Positions 24,842 to 34,414 of a stretch of DNA of 64,000 nucleotides are shown one piece after another; within the stretch, counting starts at the first letter, position 1; every line of letters begins with the position of its first letter. The DNA is taken from assembly GCA_016789905.1 (NCBI GenBank), contig JAEUQC010000138.1, forward strand, positions 1-64,000. Direction: 5' to 3'. The notes beneath the pieces are model-generated. The model saw only the letters and a list, made by a program, of their open reading frames with translations. It was not told the origin of the DNA and did no database searches. The DNA is from Bryobacterales bacterium. Its GTDB lineage: Bacteria; Acidobacteriota; Terriglobia; Bryobacterales; Bryobacteraceae. The translations under genes were made by a program, and so were the position numbers.

Positions 24842-26125
24842 CTACCCCCGCCCAAACCCATCCCCCGTTTTCGAGAACCACTCGTTCATCAACCTCCTGT
24901 GGTCCTCCAGGATGCCTCCGCCCCGCCCGGCCAAATTGAACGTCTCCCCCGGATCAGTCTCCAGGTCGAACAACTGCTCCGGCCGCGCCCCGGAATTAAA
25001 CCGGACGTACTTGTAGCGCTTGGTCCGCAGCATTCGTCCCTCCCGCTCCGCCACCCCATACCGCAGTTCGCTCGTCACAAACGGCCGGGAGAATCCCTCG
25101 CACACATTTACCCCGCGCACGTCCGCCGGCGCCGCAATCCCGGCCAGCCCGCACATCGTCGGCACAATGTCGGCCAGCGTCGTCAACTCTCCGTTCACGC
25201 CCGCCGCCACCCCCGGCCCCGCCACAAAGAACGGCACCCGCAGCGACTCTTCATAGAACGACGCCTTCTGCGCCCACCGGTGCGCCCCCAATCCCTCCCC
25301 ATGATCGCTCGCAAAGACGATCACCGTATCTCGCTCCTGCCCCGTCTCCCGCAGCGCCGCCAGCACTTTCCCTATCTCTCCATCCACCTGCTCCACCATC
25401 CGGTAATAATCATGCAGATAGAGCCGCATGTCGTCCCGCCGCCACTCGCTGGCAATCCCCACCGCCTGGGACATCAAGTCGTAACCCGCCGTCCGGTGAT
25501 ACTGAATGGCTTCCGGTTCCAGCGGGTCCACGGCCATGTTCAATGGCGCTGGCGGCATCGCCGCGCTTGCTGGTAATTCCCGCGTCCCTTTGTGCTGCCG
25601 GATCCAATCGCAGATATCATGCGGATTCATGAACGAAGCCACCAGCAGGAACGGCGCGCCCGGCGAACGCCGCAGCCACTCCGCGCACGCATTCGAAAGT
25701 GGGCCGTCCATGTCTCGTCCCAGCGCTGACCCGCCAATAATCTTCGTAAACCCCGTCATCCCATCGAACGACTTCGGCAAATGCCACTTCCCGCCATACG
25801 CCGTGTTGTAACCTGCCGCGCGGAATATCTCGCCCATCGACGCCATCCCCGCCGGTATCGGCCCGCCATTCCCCATCACCCGCGTCTCATGCGGCATGCG
25901 TCCGGTAAAGATTGCTGACCGTGAGGGCGAACACACCGGGTACGGGCACACTGCGTTCGTAAACACCATTCCCCGGCGCGCAATGGAGTCCATCGCCGGC
26001 GTCTTCAGCCACGCGTTCCCGCATCCGCTCCAAGCGTTGTGCGTCTGCTGGTCCGTCAGGATCACCAGAAAGTTCGGCCGCTTCACCGCGGCGAACGGTG
26101 CGGCCAGCAGCGATCTCCGTGTCAT
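24842..26125 (-). CDS. Sulfatase (alkaline phosphatase superfamily), exported
   Basis: 427 residues. Cys65 in CSPSR (65-69) is the residue converted to formylglycine in type I sulfatases. FLVILTDQQTHNAW at the N-terminus supplies the metal-binding Asp, and YGGKWHLPKSF and FASDHGEGLG are standard sulfatase segments. The N-terminus TRRSLLAAPFAAV is Tat/signal-like. It should cleave sulfate esters from glycans or similar substrates; an anaerobic or SUMF1-type maturase gene is not in view. ATG at 26125 overlaps the stop of the upstream oxidoreductase gene (ATGA); the long frame upstream of it is antisense shadow. Confidence 0.9.
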   Translation of the reverse strand: MTRRSLLAAPFAAVKRPNFLVILTDQQTHNAWSGCGNAWLKTPAMDSIARRGMVFTNAVCPYPVCSPSRSAIFTGRMPHETRVMGNGGPIPAGMASMGEIFRAAGYNTAYGGKWHLPKSFDGMTGFTKIIGGSALGRDMDGPLSNACAEWLRRSPGAPFLLVASFMNPHDICDWIRQHKGTRELPASAAMPPAPLNMAVDPLEPEAIQYHRTAGYDLMSQAVGIASEWRRDDMRLYLHDYYRMVEQVDGEIGKVLAALRETGQERDTVIVFASDHGEGLGAHRWAQKASFYEESLRVPFFVAGPGVAAGVNGELTTLADIVPTMCGLAGIAAPADVRGVNVCEGFSRPFVTSELRYGVAEREGRMLRTKRYKYVRFNSGARPEQLFDLETDPGETFNLAGRGGGILEDHRRLMNEWFSKTGDGFGRG

Positions 26126-27303
26126 GACTCCACCTTCCGCGCCGCCGCGTTCCAACGCATCCGCCGCCCTTGCTTCAGCGACAGGTTCGCCAACTGCACC
26201 ACCAGGCACGCCTGGAAGCCCAGCGCCATCGGCGCCGTTGGCCGCTGTCGCGTCCGCACGCATTGCAGAAAATTCCGCACATGCAACTCCGTCGCGAACC
26301 CAAACCCGCGTGCCGATTTCCGCTCCAGCGCTACCTCTTCTTCCTTCCCCGCCATATGGACGCGGCACGTCTCCCGCCCAATATCCATGCGGGCTTTGTC
26401 ACCGTCCAGATGGTTCATCTGGTCATTCCGGGATGCGTATTTCATCGCCGCGTAGTTGATCGTGAACACCCCAACGAAGTCCTCCGGATACTCAGCCGTC
26501 ACCACCACGCTGTCGGCCGTATCCACTTGCGGCCGGTGCGGCCGCCCGGCCGCCGCCGTTACCGACAGCGGATACGACGCGTTCATCAGCATATGAATCC
26601 CATCGAACACATGCGCGCCCTGGTCCGCCACAATTCCGCCCGCGTAATCGGAAAACAGCCGCCAATGCCGGAATCGCGCCGGGTCCAACTCCCGCCGCGC
26701 CGCCGGGCCTTGCCACTGTTCCCAATCCAGCTTGCCCTCTAGCGGCGCACCCGGCCCTCCGCCCAGTTGATTGTTCAACCACCAGCCGCGCACCATCCGT
26801 ACGTTCCCTAATGTGCCACCGGCCACGATCTCCCGGCCCATCAGGTACAGGTCATACGATCGCCGCTGCATACCAACCTGCACAATCTGCTTCGAAGCGC
26901 GCTCCGCCGCCACCAGTTCCACGCCCTGTTCCGGCGTCTGGCAGAGTGGTTTCTCCACATACACATCTTTCCCCGCCGCCAATGCGTCCAAAACCATCCG
27001 GTGATGCCAGTGCTCCGGCGTGGCGATTAGAACGGCGTCAATCGACTTGGCAGCCAACAAATCCTGGTACCGCCGCACCGCTTTTGCCGATTCGTTCTGC
27101 GACTTCTTCACCGCTCCCAGCGCCCGCTCCAGGTTTGGCTCATATACATCGCAAATCGAACCCACCCGCACGCCCGCGTCCTTCTGGAACTCCCCCATCA
27201 CAAACGTCCCGCGCCCGCCCGCGCCAATCACTCCCAGCCGCACTGCCCCTTCGGCTGCGAATGCGGCGCCCGACGCTCCCATAAAGAATGCTCTTCTGTC
27301 CAT
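26122..27303 (-). CDS. Gfo/Idh/MocA-family oxidoreductase, Tat-exported
   Basis: 393 residues. The N-terminus (DRRAFFMGASGAAFAAEG) is a Tat-like signal. The Rossmann motif VIGAGGRGT, the catalytic EKPLC segment and ATPEHWHH are diagnostic of the family, which oxidises or isomerises sugars or inositols using NAD(P). Exported members are common in Acidobacteria and Planctomycetes beside sulfatases and glycan-degradation genes. It is the first gene of a two-gene operon with the sulfatase and diverges from the alcohol dehydrogenase gene, with a palindrome in the 43-bp gap. Confidence 0.88.
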   Translation of the reverse strand: MDRRAFFMGASGAAFAAEGAVRLGVIGAGGRGTFVMGEFQKDAGVRVGSICDVYEPNLERALGAVKKSQNESAKAVRRYQDLLAAKSIDAVLIATPEHWHHRMVLDALAAGKDVYVEKPLCQTPEQGVELVAAERASKQIVQVGMQRRSYDLYLMGREIVAGGTLGNVRMVRGWWLNNQLGGGPGAPLEGKLDWEQWQGPAARRELDPARFRHWRLFSDYAGGIVADQGAHVFDGIHMLMNASYPLSVTAAAGRPHRPQVDTADSVVVTAEYPEDFVGVFTINYAAMKYASRNDQMNHLDGDKARMDIGRETCRVHMAGKEEEVALERKSARGFGFATELHVRNFLQCVRTRQRPTAPMALGFQACLVVQLANLSLKQGRRMRWNAAARKVES

Positions 27304-27314
27304 AACAGCAAACC

Positions 27315-27331
27315 TATCGCATTTTGCGATA
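27315..27331. promoter_or_regulatory. Palindrome between divergent sugar-metabolism genes
   Basis: TATCGCATTTTGCGATA is a perfect 7-3-7 inverted repeat in the 43-bp gap between the oxidoreductase (-) and dehydrogenase (+) start codons. Its size and place suit a LacI- or GntR-type operator controlling both transcripts. Confidence 0.6.
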
Positions 27332-27346
27332 CGGTAGAAATCAGCA

Positions 27347-28378
27347 ATGAAAGCGCTATTACTAACGGAATATATGAAGCTTCAGGTAACGGACGTTCCT
27401 GAACCGGAACTTGGGCCTGAAGATCTCCTCGTCCGCGTCCGCGCCTGCGGCATTTGCGGCAGTGACATCCACGGTCTCGACGGCTCCACCGGCCGACGCA
27501 TCCCGCCTCTCGTCATGGGCCACGAAGCCGCCGGCGTCATCGCCAAGGTAGGCTCCGCCGTTACCCAATGGCAGGTCGGGGACCGCATCACTTTTGACTC
27601 CATGATCTCTTGCGGCAAGTGCTCCTTCTGCCGCTCGGGCCACATGAACCTCTGCGATAACCGCATGGTCTTGGGCGTCTCCTGCGGCGACTACCGCCGC
27701 CATGGCGCCTTCGCCGAATTCGTCGCCGTGCCCCAGCACATCTGCTACAAGCTGCCCGACGAGCTTTCCTTTGAACATGCCGCTCTGATCGAAGCTGTCT
27801 CCGTGGCCGTCCACGCCGTCGAAGTCACGCCCGTCCATCTTGGCGATACCGCCGTCGTCGTCGGCGCCGGCATGATCGGCGTCCTCACCGTCCAGGCTGC
27901 CAAGAACGCCGGCTGCACCACCGTCTACGCCGTCGATCTCGACGACTCCAAGCTCGCCATGGCCGTCAAACTCGGCGCCGCCGAAGGCTTCAACCCCAAG
28001 AACTGCGACCCGGCCGCGGAGATCCTCAAACGCACTGGCGGCAAAGGGGCGGACATTGTTCTCGAGGCCGTGGGAGCCACCGAACCCATCAAGACCGCCC
28101 TCGCCTGCGTTCGCAAGGGCGGCACCGTCACCCTCATCGGCAACATCACCCCGAAAATCGACCTGAACCTCCAGTCCGTCGTCACCCGAGAGATCCGCCT
28201 CCAAGGCACTTGCGGCTCCAACGGCGAGTACCCGGCCTGCATTGACCTGCTCGTCAAAGGCCTAATCAAGGTTGACTCCATCATAAGCGAGCGCGTCTCG
28301 CTCGAAGACGCCCCCAGCGCCTTCAACCGCCTCTACAACCACGAACCCAATCTGATGAAGGTGATCGTAAACCCGTGA
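27347..28378 (+). CDS. Zinc-dependent alcohol/polyol dehydrogenase (MDR)
   Basis: 343 residues. The catalytic zinc ligands Cys37 (GICGSD) and His59 (GHE) and the structural zinc cysteines 89, 92, 95 and 103 are all present. The NAD-binding motif is VVGAGMIGVLTVQAA. It resembles sorbitol, galactitol-phosphate or threonine dehydrogenases. It is coupled by a GTGA overlap to the SDR gene, and the pair diverges from the sulfatase/oxidoreductase pair, which suggests a small sugar or polyol catabolic unit. Confidence 0.9.
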   Translation: MKALLLTEYMKLQVTDVPEPELGPEDLLVRVRACGICGSDIHGLDGSTGRRIPPLVMGHEAAGVIAKVGSAVTQWQVGDRITFDSMISCGKCSFCRSGHMNLCDNRMVLGVSCGDYRRHGAFAEFVAVPQHICYKLPDELSFEHAALIEAVSVAVHAVEVTPVHLGDTAVVVGAGMIGVLTVQAAKNAGCTTVYAVDLDDSKLAMAVKLGAAEGFNPKNCDPAAEILKRTGGKGADIVLEAVGATEPIKTALACVRKGGTVTLIGNITPKIDLNLQSVVTREIRLQGTCGSNGEYPACIDLLVKGLIKVDSIISERVSLEDAPSAFNRLYNHEPNLMKVIVNP

Positions 28379-29172
28379 GCAACCCCACCCCCTATTTCAA
28401 CCTGACCGGCCAAGTGGCCATCGTCACCGGCGCCTCCCGCGGACTCGGCCAGTACTTCGGCCGCGCTCTCGCCAAGTCCGGCGCTGACCTTGTCATCACC
28501 AGCCGCAAGAAGGACGATTGCAAAGAGTTCGTCAAGGAAATCGAAGCGCTCGGCCGCAAAGCCATCCCCGTCGAACTCGATGTCCGTAACTACGACAGCA
28601 TCTTGAAGTTCGCCGAGGAAGCCGAAGCCGCCTATGGCAAAATCGACATCCTCATCAACAACGCCGGCTGCAATGTCCGCAAACCCGCCGTCGACATCAG
28701 TTGGGACGAATACAATCTCGTCCTCGAAACCAATCTGCGCGGCACGTTTTTCGTCGCTCAGCAGATCGCCAAACGCATGATCCCCCGCGAATACGGCCGC
28801 ATCGTCAATATCGGTTCGGTCACCAGCGTCTTCGGCTACGCAGGCATCGCGCCCTATTGCGCCAGTCGCGGCGGTGTGAAGCAACTCACCATGGCCCTGG
28901 CCGATGAGTGGGGCCGCTTTGGCATCACCGTTAATTGCCTCGCCCCCGGCTGGTTCCGCACGGAGCAGAACAAGGTCCTTTACGACAATCAGGAATGGCT
29001 CGAATACCTGAAGGATCGTATCCCGGTCAAGCGCCCAGGCGCCCCGAACGATCTCGATGGCGCTGTCGTCTTCCTGGCATCCGAAGAGAGCCGTTACGTC
29101 AGTGGACAGACGCTGCTCGTCGACGGCGGTATCTCCACCGGCGCCACCCGCGCTTCTGTCTCAACCAAGTAG
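28375..29172 (+). CDS. Short-chain dehydrogenase (gluconate 5-dehydrogenase-like) with Lys-to-Arg active-site change
   Basis: 265 residues. Classical SDR: TGASRGLGQYFGR cofactor motif, NNAG, Ser148 and Tyr161. The catalytic YxxxK is YCASR: position 165 is Arg (codon cgc at 28867-28869) where nearly all relatives have Lys. The following GGVKQLTMALADEWG aligns well, so the change is not a frame artefact. Activity may be reduced or altered. GTG start overlaps the preceding stop. The 3' end abuts the convergent TonB receptor gene. Confidence 0.9.
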   Translation: MSNPTPYFNLTGQVAIVTGASRGLGQYFGRALAKSGADLVITSRKKDDCKEFVKEIEALGRKAIPVELDVRNYDSILKFAEEAEAAYGKIDILINNAGCNVRKPAVDISWDEYNLVLETNLRGTFFVAQQIAKRMIPREYGRIVNIGSVTSVFGYAGIAPYCASRGGVKQLTMALADEWGRFGITVNCLAPGWFRTEQNKVLYDNQEWLEYLKDRIPVKRPGAPNDLDGAVVFLASEESRYVSGQTLLVDGGISTGATRASVSTK

Positions 29173-32100
29173 CTAAAACTCCAGCCGTAACCCCAGTTGA
29201 TGCACGCGCGCGCCCTTCGCCGTATTGATCGTGGCGCCGCCGCGTACGTCAACCTGGGTCAACGGCAGGTTGAAGTTCGCACGGTTCGACAGGTTAAACG
29301 TCTCCCAACGGAACTGCATCGCCGTATGCTCGGTGATGGCGAACCGCCGCGACAGGCTTAGGTCGAAAGTGAAAAAGCCTGGACCATCCAGAATATTGCG
29401 CCCAGAACTGCCATAGCGAAAGGAACCGCGCGCCACCAGCGGGAACGCCGCCCGGTCGAACCATCCGTCCACACCCGGCGTGTCCAGCTTGCCCGATGCA
29501 ATCCGGTCGGGCCGAACGGCTTCACCCAAGTCCAGCGAAACGTTGGCCACCTTTGGCGTAAACGGCGCGCCCGTATATGCCCGCGTTGTCCCGGCCAATT
29601 GCCACTTCCGCAGCAGCAGGTGCTTCCCCATCGACGGCTCCCAAATGAAGGCGCCCACCATCGAGTGGCCAATGTCGAAGTCCGACCGCCCGCGCTCCCC
29701 ATGCAGGTTGCGCGAATCCTGTGCCGAAGGGAAGCCCGCCGCAATTGTTCCGCCCGTATTGGAACTTTCGTCAATCGACTTGGCGTACGTGTAGGCGGCC
29801 CGCACGAACAGCTTCTTGCTGAACCGCCGCTTCACCGTAACCGCCGCGGAGTTGTAGATCGAGTTCGACCCGTTGATGATGTAGTTGATCGTCTGGAACT
29901 GCGGAAATAGCCGAGGGAACGTGCCGTCGGCCTGTCTCACTTCCAGCCGCCGGTCCGGCTGGTTCAGGTCAAACCGCCGCGGCAGGTTCGTGCCTTTTGA
30001 TCCGGCATAAGCAATCTCCAGCACCGAGCCCTTGCCGATTTCTCGCTCTGTCGTCAGGTTCCAGCTCTGTATATACTGGCTGCGCTGGTTCACGTCCTGC
30101 CCGTTGGTGGATGTAATCCCGCCCACGCGCCGCCGTGCTTCCGGGAACGCGTTGGAAACAGTTAGCGCCAGCGGGTTCGTTGTCACCGCCGAATAGGTCT
30201 CATTGATCGAGAACGGATACGTGTCGCTCGCCTCATCCAAACGGTACAACGAACTGGTGCCATAGAAGATCCCGTACCCGCCGCGCAGCACGAACTTTGT
30301 TCCCCCGCGCGGCCGCCACGCAAAGCCAAAGCGCGGCGCAAAGTCGTTGCGGTCCGGCCGCACCAGCGTCTCCGGCAGTCCTGCGGCCGATGCCATCACC
30401 ACGTTCTCCGCCACGCCCGAAGCGTTGATCCGCGCGTCGAAATCGGAGATGATCCCGCGGCCAGCGATCGCGATCTTGCCCAGGCTTGGAATAAAGCTTG
30501 ACCACGCCCCGAACTTCTCCCTTGGCGGCAGCATCAGCTCATACCGCAGGCCTATGTTCAATGTGAGCGTCGAAGTTACCTTGTAGTCGTCCTGCACGAA
30601 CGCCGAATAGTTGGAGACCAGATGGTACGGCCCCGCCGCGTCCATCTGCCGCCGTGACGACTGGGCATAACCCATCAGGAAGTCCGCAAACGGCTCCTGC
30701 GTGAACCGGCCCAAAAATGTCAGTCGCCCCCGCGTATCGCCGAAGCCACGGCTGAAATACTGATACCGCAGAAAATCCCCGCCCATCTTCAGATTGTGCT
30801 TCCCGCGAATCCAGGTCACGTTGCCCGTGTACTGGTAGTTGTTGTAACTCCAGATCTTCGGCAGGTCGTAGGCGTGCCCCAGAATCACGTAGCCAGACGG
30901 TTCCATCTGCGGCAGGCCCAGTGCCACCGGGTTCTTCAATCCGCCCGTGAATCCCACCTCTGCCGACCAGTCCCGGCCCGTAATCGGCCAGCCCTGATTG
31001 TTGGTCCGGCGCGAGAAACTCGCGTTGGCCTCCAGTATCAACGACGGCGTCAGTGTTCGCGTATACCGCAGTCCGGTCAGCAGTTCAAACGGGGAGTTCG
31101 ACGACCCAAATTGCGGAATGAACGAGCGTGTGAACGGGTCGAACGATTCCGATCCGCGCCACAATGTCCGCGCGCTAAACTGGTCCCGCTGGCTGAATGC
31201 ATGGTCAATCTTCACACTGTAGTTGTCCCAGTTACTGTTCGGATTCCCTTGCACCAGATAATTCAGCGCGCTGCTGGCAAGGTTGGCTTTCGGGTAGTAT
31301 GCCGCCAGTTTCAACGAAACCGGGTCAAACCGCGTCGCTGGAATCTGCTTGCCGGGAAACGGAGTGTTCCGGTTCAACGGATCGGTAATCGCCAGCGCCC
31401 GCCCATTTGCATCCACCGCCCCGCTAAAGTCGCCGTTGATCATCCCATCCAACGGCACCAACCCGCGCCGCGTTGCCCCGGAGATCTGTCGTAACGACTC
31501 CCAACTGCCCAGGAAAAACGTTCGATTTCTGCCGTCGTAGAGCTTCGGAATCACAACGGGCCCGGAAGCCGTCGCGCCAAACTGATGTCGCCGCAGCTTG
31601 CTCTTGTCCACGTCGAAGAAGTTCCGCGCGTCGAACACGTCGTTCCGCATGAACTGGTACAACGACCCGCGCAGCCGGTTGCCGCCGCTCTTCAAAACCA
31701 CGCTCAATACGCCCCCGGCGTAGCGGCCATATTCGGCCGCAAAGCCGCTGGTGATCATCTTGAACTCCTGCACGCCTTCCAGCGGCGGGCTCACCATGCT
31801 TCCCGTATTGCGCCTCTGCGTGTTGTTCATTCCGTCTATCAGATACCCGGTGTTGTCCGCGCGCGCTCCATTAATGGCGAACCCGCCATCGGCGCCTTCG
31901 CCCTTCTCCTGCACGCCGCCGGTCAGGTACGCCAGGTCGGAAAAGTTGCGGCCCGCCAGCGGCATCTCCCGCAGTTCTTCATTGGTGGTCACATCGCCGC
32001 GCGCTCCGCTCTCGGTGTTCAGCACCGGCGGCGTATCCACCACGGTTACGCTCTCCGTCACCGCGCCCACCTGCAGCGTGATGTCCAGCCGTAACACTTG

Positions 32101-32379
32101 GTCCAGCGCCAGCGAGAACTCCGGCCGCCGGTACAGTTGAAAGCCGTCCTGGCGCGCCTCCAGTGAATATCGTCCGGCCGGCAGGTTTGGCGCCGTAAAG
32201 TCTCCTGTGTCACGCGTCGTCACCTCCTGCGCCTGGTTCGTATCCAGGTTGGTGATCTTCACCCGCGCCATCGGTACCACCCCGCCCGCCGAATCGGAAA
32301 CGCGGCCAACGACGCTTGCCGACGGCGTCTGCGCAAACAGGGACACACAAAGCAGCGGCAACATGCGGACAGCGGACAT
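29173..32379 (-). CDS. TonB-dependent receptor, Oar-like, with carboxypeptidase-regulatory domain
   Basis: 1068 residues. A signal peptide (MLPLLCVSLFAQ) precedes a CarboxypepD_reg domain (about 20-105; VGRVSDSAGGVVPMARVKI). The plug follows (EMPLAGRNFSDLAYLTGG, FAINGARADNTGYLIDGMNN, SGGNRLRGSLYQFMRND), then a large barrel ending in QLGLRLEF. The proteins are typical of acidobacterial outer membranes and probably bind polymeric nutrients. GGAGG lies six bases before the ATG at 32379. It stands alone on the minus strand between convergent and divergent neighbours. Confidence 0.92.
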   Translation of the reverse strand: MSAVRMLPLLCVSLFAQTPSASVVGRVSDSAGGVVPMARVKITNLDTNQAQEVTTRDTGDFTAPNLPAGRYSLEARQDGFQLYRRPEFSLALDQVLRLDITLQVGAVTESVTVVDTPPVLNTESGARGDVTTNEELREMPLAGRNFSDLAYLTGGVQEKGEGADGGFAINGARADNTGYLIDGMNNTQRRNTGSMVSPPLEGVQEFKMITSGFAAEYGRYAGGVLSVVLKSGGNRLRGSLYQFMRNDVFDARNFFDVDKSKLRRHQFGATASGPVVIPKLYDGRNRTFFLGSWESLRQISGATRRGLVPLDGMINGDFSGAVDANGRALAITDPLNRNTPFPGKQIPATRFDPVSLKLAAYYPKANLASSALNYLVQGNPNSNWDNYSVKIDHAFSQRDQFSARTLWRGSESFDPFTRSFIPQFGSSNSPFELLTGLRYTRTLTPSLILEANASFSRRTNNQGWPITGRDWSAEVGFTGGLKNPVALGLPQMEPSGYVILGHAYDLPKIWSYNNYQYTGNVTWIRGKHNLKMGGDFLRYQYFSRGFGDTRGRLTFLGRFTQEPFADFLMGYAQSSRRQMDAAGPYHLVSNYSAFVQDDYKVTSTLTLNIGLRYELMLPPREKFGAWSSFIPSLGKIAIAGRGIISDFDARINASGVAENVVMASAAGLPETLVRPDRNDFAPRFGFAWRPRGGTKFVLRGGYGIFYGTSSLYRLDEASDTYPFSINETYSAVTTNPLALTVSNAFPEARRRVGGITSTNGQDVNQRSQYIQSWNLTTEREIGKGSVLEIAYAGSKGTNLPRRFDLNQPDRRLEVRQADGTFPRLFPQFQTINYIINGSNSIYNSAAVTVKRRFSKKLFVRAAYTYAKSIDESSNTGGTIAAGFPSAQDSRNLHGERGRSDFDIGHSMVGAFIWEPSMGKHLLLRKWQLAGTTRAYTGAPFTPKVANVSLDLGEAVRPDRIASGKLDTPGVDGWFDRAAFPLVARGSFRYGSSGRNILDGPGFFTFDLSLSRRFAITEHTAMQFRWETFNLSNRANFNLPLTQVDVRGGATINTAKGARVHQLGLRLEF

Positions 32380-32425
32380 ATGCGACCTCCAAAGAGCTTA
32401 CTTGCAGTTTACTCGCATCTCACCA

Positions 32426-34414
32426 ATGCGACAATGGCAGGCGATGCTGGCTAGTCTAATCGCCACGGACGAGATTGCCCGCGCGTTCCCAGCGCGACTG
32501 CAACCAGTTCCCACTTCCTGGAGTTACCGCATTGGCCTCGTCGCGGTGTTGGCCGCAATGGTCATGCTTCAGGCCATATATGTTTCTCTCGTGGTTACTT
32601 CCGCCGCGGCAACTGTTTGGTGGATTCTTTCTATCCCTTCGATCTTCGCCACTGTTCGGCTTAACTGGTTGTCCATCCTGTTCGCGCTGGGTCCCCCGGT
32701 GATTCTATCTATTGTCACTTTCTTCCTGTTCAAGCCGATTTTCATGCGGGCGTTGCCTCCCCCACCGCTTCCCGTGGTAACTCGCGCGGAACAGCCCGAG
32801 CTATTTGCCTTTGTTGACGCCCTATGCGCCTGCCTCAGCGTTCGGCCACCTACCGTCATCGCTCTTTCACTCGATGTAAACGCAAGCGCATCCCTTCGCC
32901 GGGGATGGCGAAGTTTTCTCCGCCACGATCTCCAACTGACAATCGGGCTGCCCCTCGTCACCGGTCTCTCTCTCCGCCAGTTCACTGGCGTGCTCGCCCA
33001 TGAGTTTGGACACTTCTCCCAGACTGCCGGTCTCCGCTCCTGGTTCGTTATTCAGAGCATCCGCAACTGGTTCGCCCGTGTCGCCTTCGAACGCGACCGA
33101 TGGGATGTGCGGCTTGCCGAGTGGCGCGAGGACACAGAAGGCTGGCGGGTTCGGACCGTTCTGGTTGTCGCGGAGTTTGCCGTCGAGGCCAGCCGGGCGT
33201 TGCTTCGCCTCTTGCTGCGAATTGGCGGTCTAGTCAGTGGGGGATTCAGCCGGCAAATGGAGTTCAATGCCGATCATTTCGAAGCTGCCATTGTCGGTGC
33301 GGATACCTTCGCTCAAACCACTCTCGACATCCCCGCTCTTAACGTTGCTCTCAATCAGAGTTGGGCCGCGGTCGAGGAACAGTGGCAGTCGCGTCGCCTT
33401 GTTGACAACTTCCCGTGCTTAGTCCATCACCACTGGACCGGAATGGACTCCGCACTCCGGTCCTCCGTCACGGAATCGGTTCTCGCCGAAACCGTGGATC
33501 GCTATGCTACCCACCCCAGTCCTTCAGATAGGATCGCCAGCGTCCGCCGGTGGAATCCACCCGCCGTGTTCAATCTGGAAGGTCCGGCGCGTCGGCTCTT
33601 CCGCGAATTCGAAGAACTGTCTGCCGCCATCACCGAAGCCCACTACTCCCTTTCCATCGGGGAGGAAACGGTTAGCGCGAAACGTGTTGCCGCAGCCGAG
33701 GTTTCGGCTTCCGCCAACGATGAAGCCGCTTTTGCTCGTGCGCGAGAGAGGGTTCTGCCGGAGGCCGCCTACGCTTCCCGCTGGTTCGGTCCTGCAATCG
33801 GCGGTGGCAATCCTGACACGGCCGATTGGTACTACGCTCAACTGGTCGGTAAACTCCTCGACCGGGAGTCCGGCCTCGCTCTTTTGGAGCAAGGCCTGGA
33901 GATTGTCCCCTCGTCGTTCGCGCTGGACCGTGCAGACCTTCAGCACGCCAGAGAGTCGGTTGCCTTGACGCGCACGGAATTGTCCAACTGCATTTCGGAA
34001 CTCCGTTCCGCCGCTGCCTGTGTGGCTGCCCGCATCTGGCAGGCGCCGTCCACTCCCCACCGTGTGGCCTACGATGCGCTCCACTCCGAACAGTTGGCGC
34101 TGCGCGAGCTGCGTGTGTTGCTTGTGCGCTCTCGCGTCATTCGCGCTAACGCTGACTCGTTACCCGTCGCCCATGCCGCCAATCTCCTCGAGGCAAACGC
34201 CGGACAATTGGATCGTACGCGCCTGGAAATCCTCAGCCGCCTCGCGTCCTTTGCATCGCCCATACCACTTGGTTCCGGCGAGCAAACACTCGCCGTCCAA
34301 CTCGACCACGATGCCGATCCTGACACCGCCGCCGCATGGCTGCTCGATCGAGCCGACCTCGTTGGCACCCGCCTTCTCAACCGCCTTTGCGCTCAGATAG
34401 AGCCGGAACGGTAG
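32426..34414 (+). CDS. Membrane-bound M48-family zinc metalloprotease
   Basis: 662 residues from ATG at 32426; the frame to its left is antisense to the receptor gene. Two to three N-terminal membrane segments (about 36-108) precede the zinc site His192-Glu193-His196 (VLAHEFGHFSQT) and the third-ligand segment EFNADHFEA. The long C-terminal half (about 400-662) is helical, with no recognised domain. M48 proteins (HtpX/Ste24 relatives) degrade damaged membrane proteins. The gene's 3' end overlaps the convergent LysR gene by 22 bp. Confidence 0.85.
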   Translation: MRQWQAMLASLIATDEIARAFPARLQPVPTSWSYRIGLVAVLAAMVMLQAIYVSLVVTSAAATVWWILSIPSIFATVRLNWLSILFALGPPVILSIVTFFLFKPIFMRALPPPPLPVVTRAEQPELFAFVDALCACLSVRPPTVIALSLDVNASASLRRGWRSFLRHDLQLTIGLPLVTGLSLRQFTGVLAHEFGHFSQTAGLRSWFVIQSIRNWFARVAFERDRWDVRLAEWREDTEGWRVRTVLVVAEFAVEASRALLRLLLRIGGLVSGGFSRQMEFNADHFEAAIVGADTFAQTTLDIPALNVALNQSWAAVEEQWQSRRLVDNFPCLVHHHWTGMDSALRSSVTESVLAETVDRYATHPSPSDRIASVRRWNPPAVFNLEGPARRLFREFEELSAAITEAHYSLSIGEETVSAKRVAAAEVSASANDEAAFARARERVLPEAAYASRWFGPAIGGGNPDTADWYYAQLVGKLLDRESGLALLEQGLEIVPSSFALDRADLQHARESVALTRTELSNCISELRSAAACVAARIWQAPSTPHRVAYDALHSEQLALRELRVLLVRSRVIRANADSLPVAHAANLLEANAGQLDRTRLEILSRLASFASPIPLGSGEQTLAVQLDHDADPDTAAAWLLDRADLVGTRLLNRLCAQIEPER

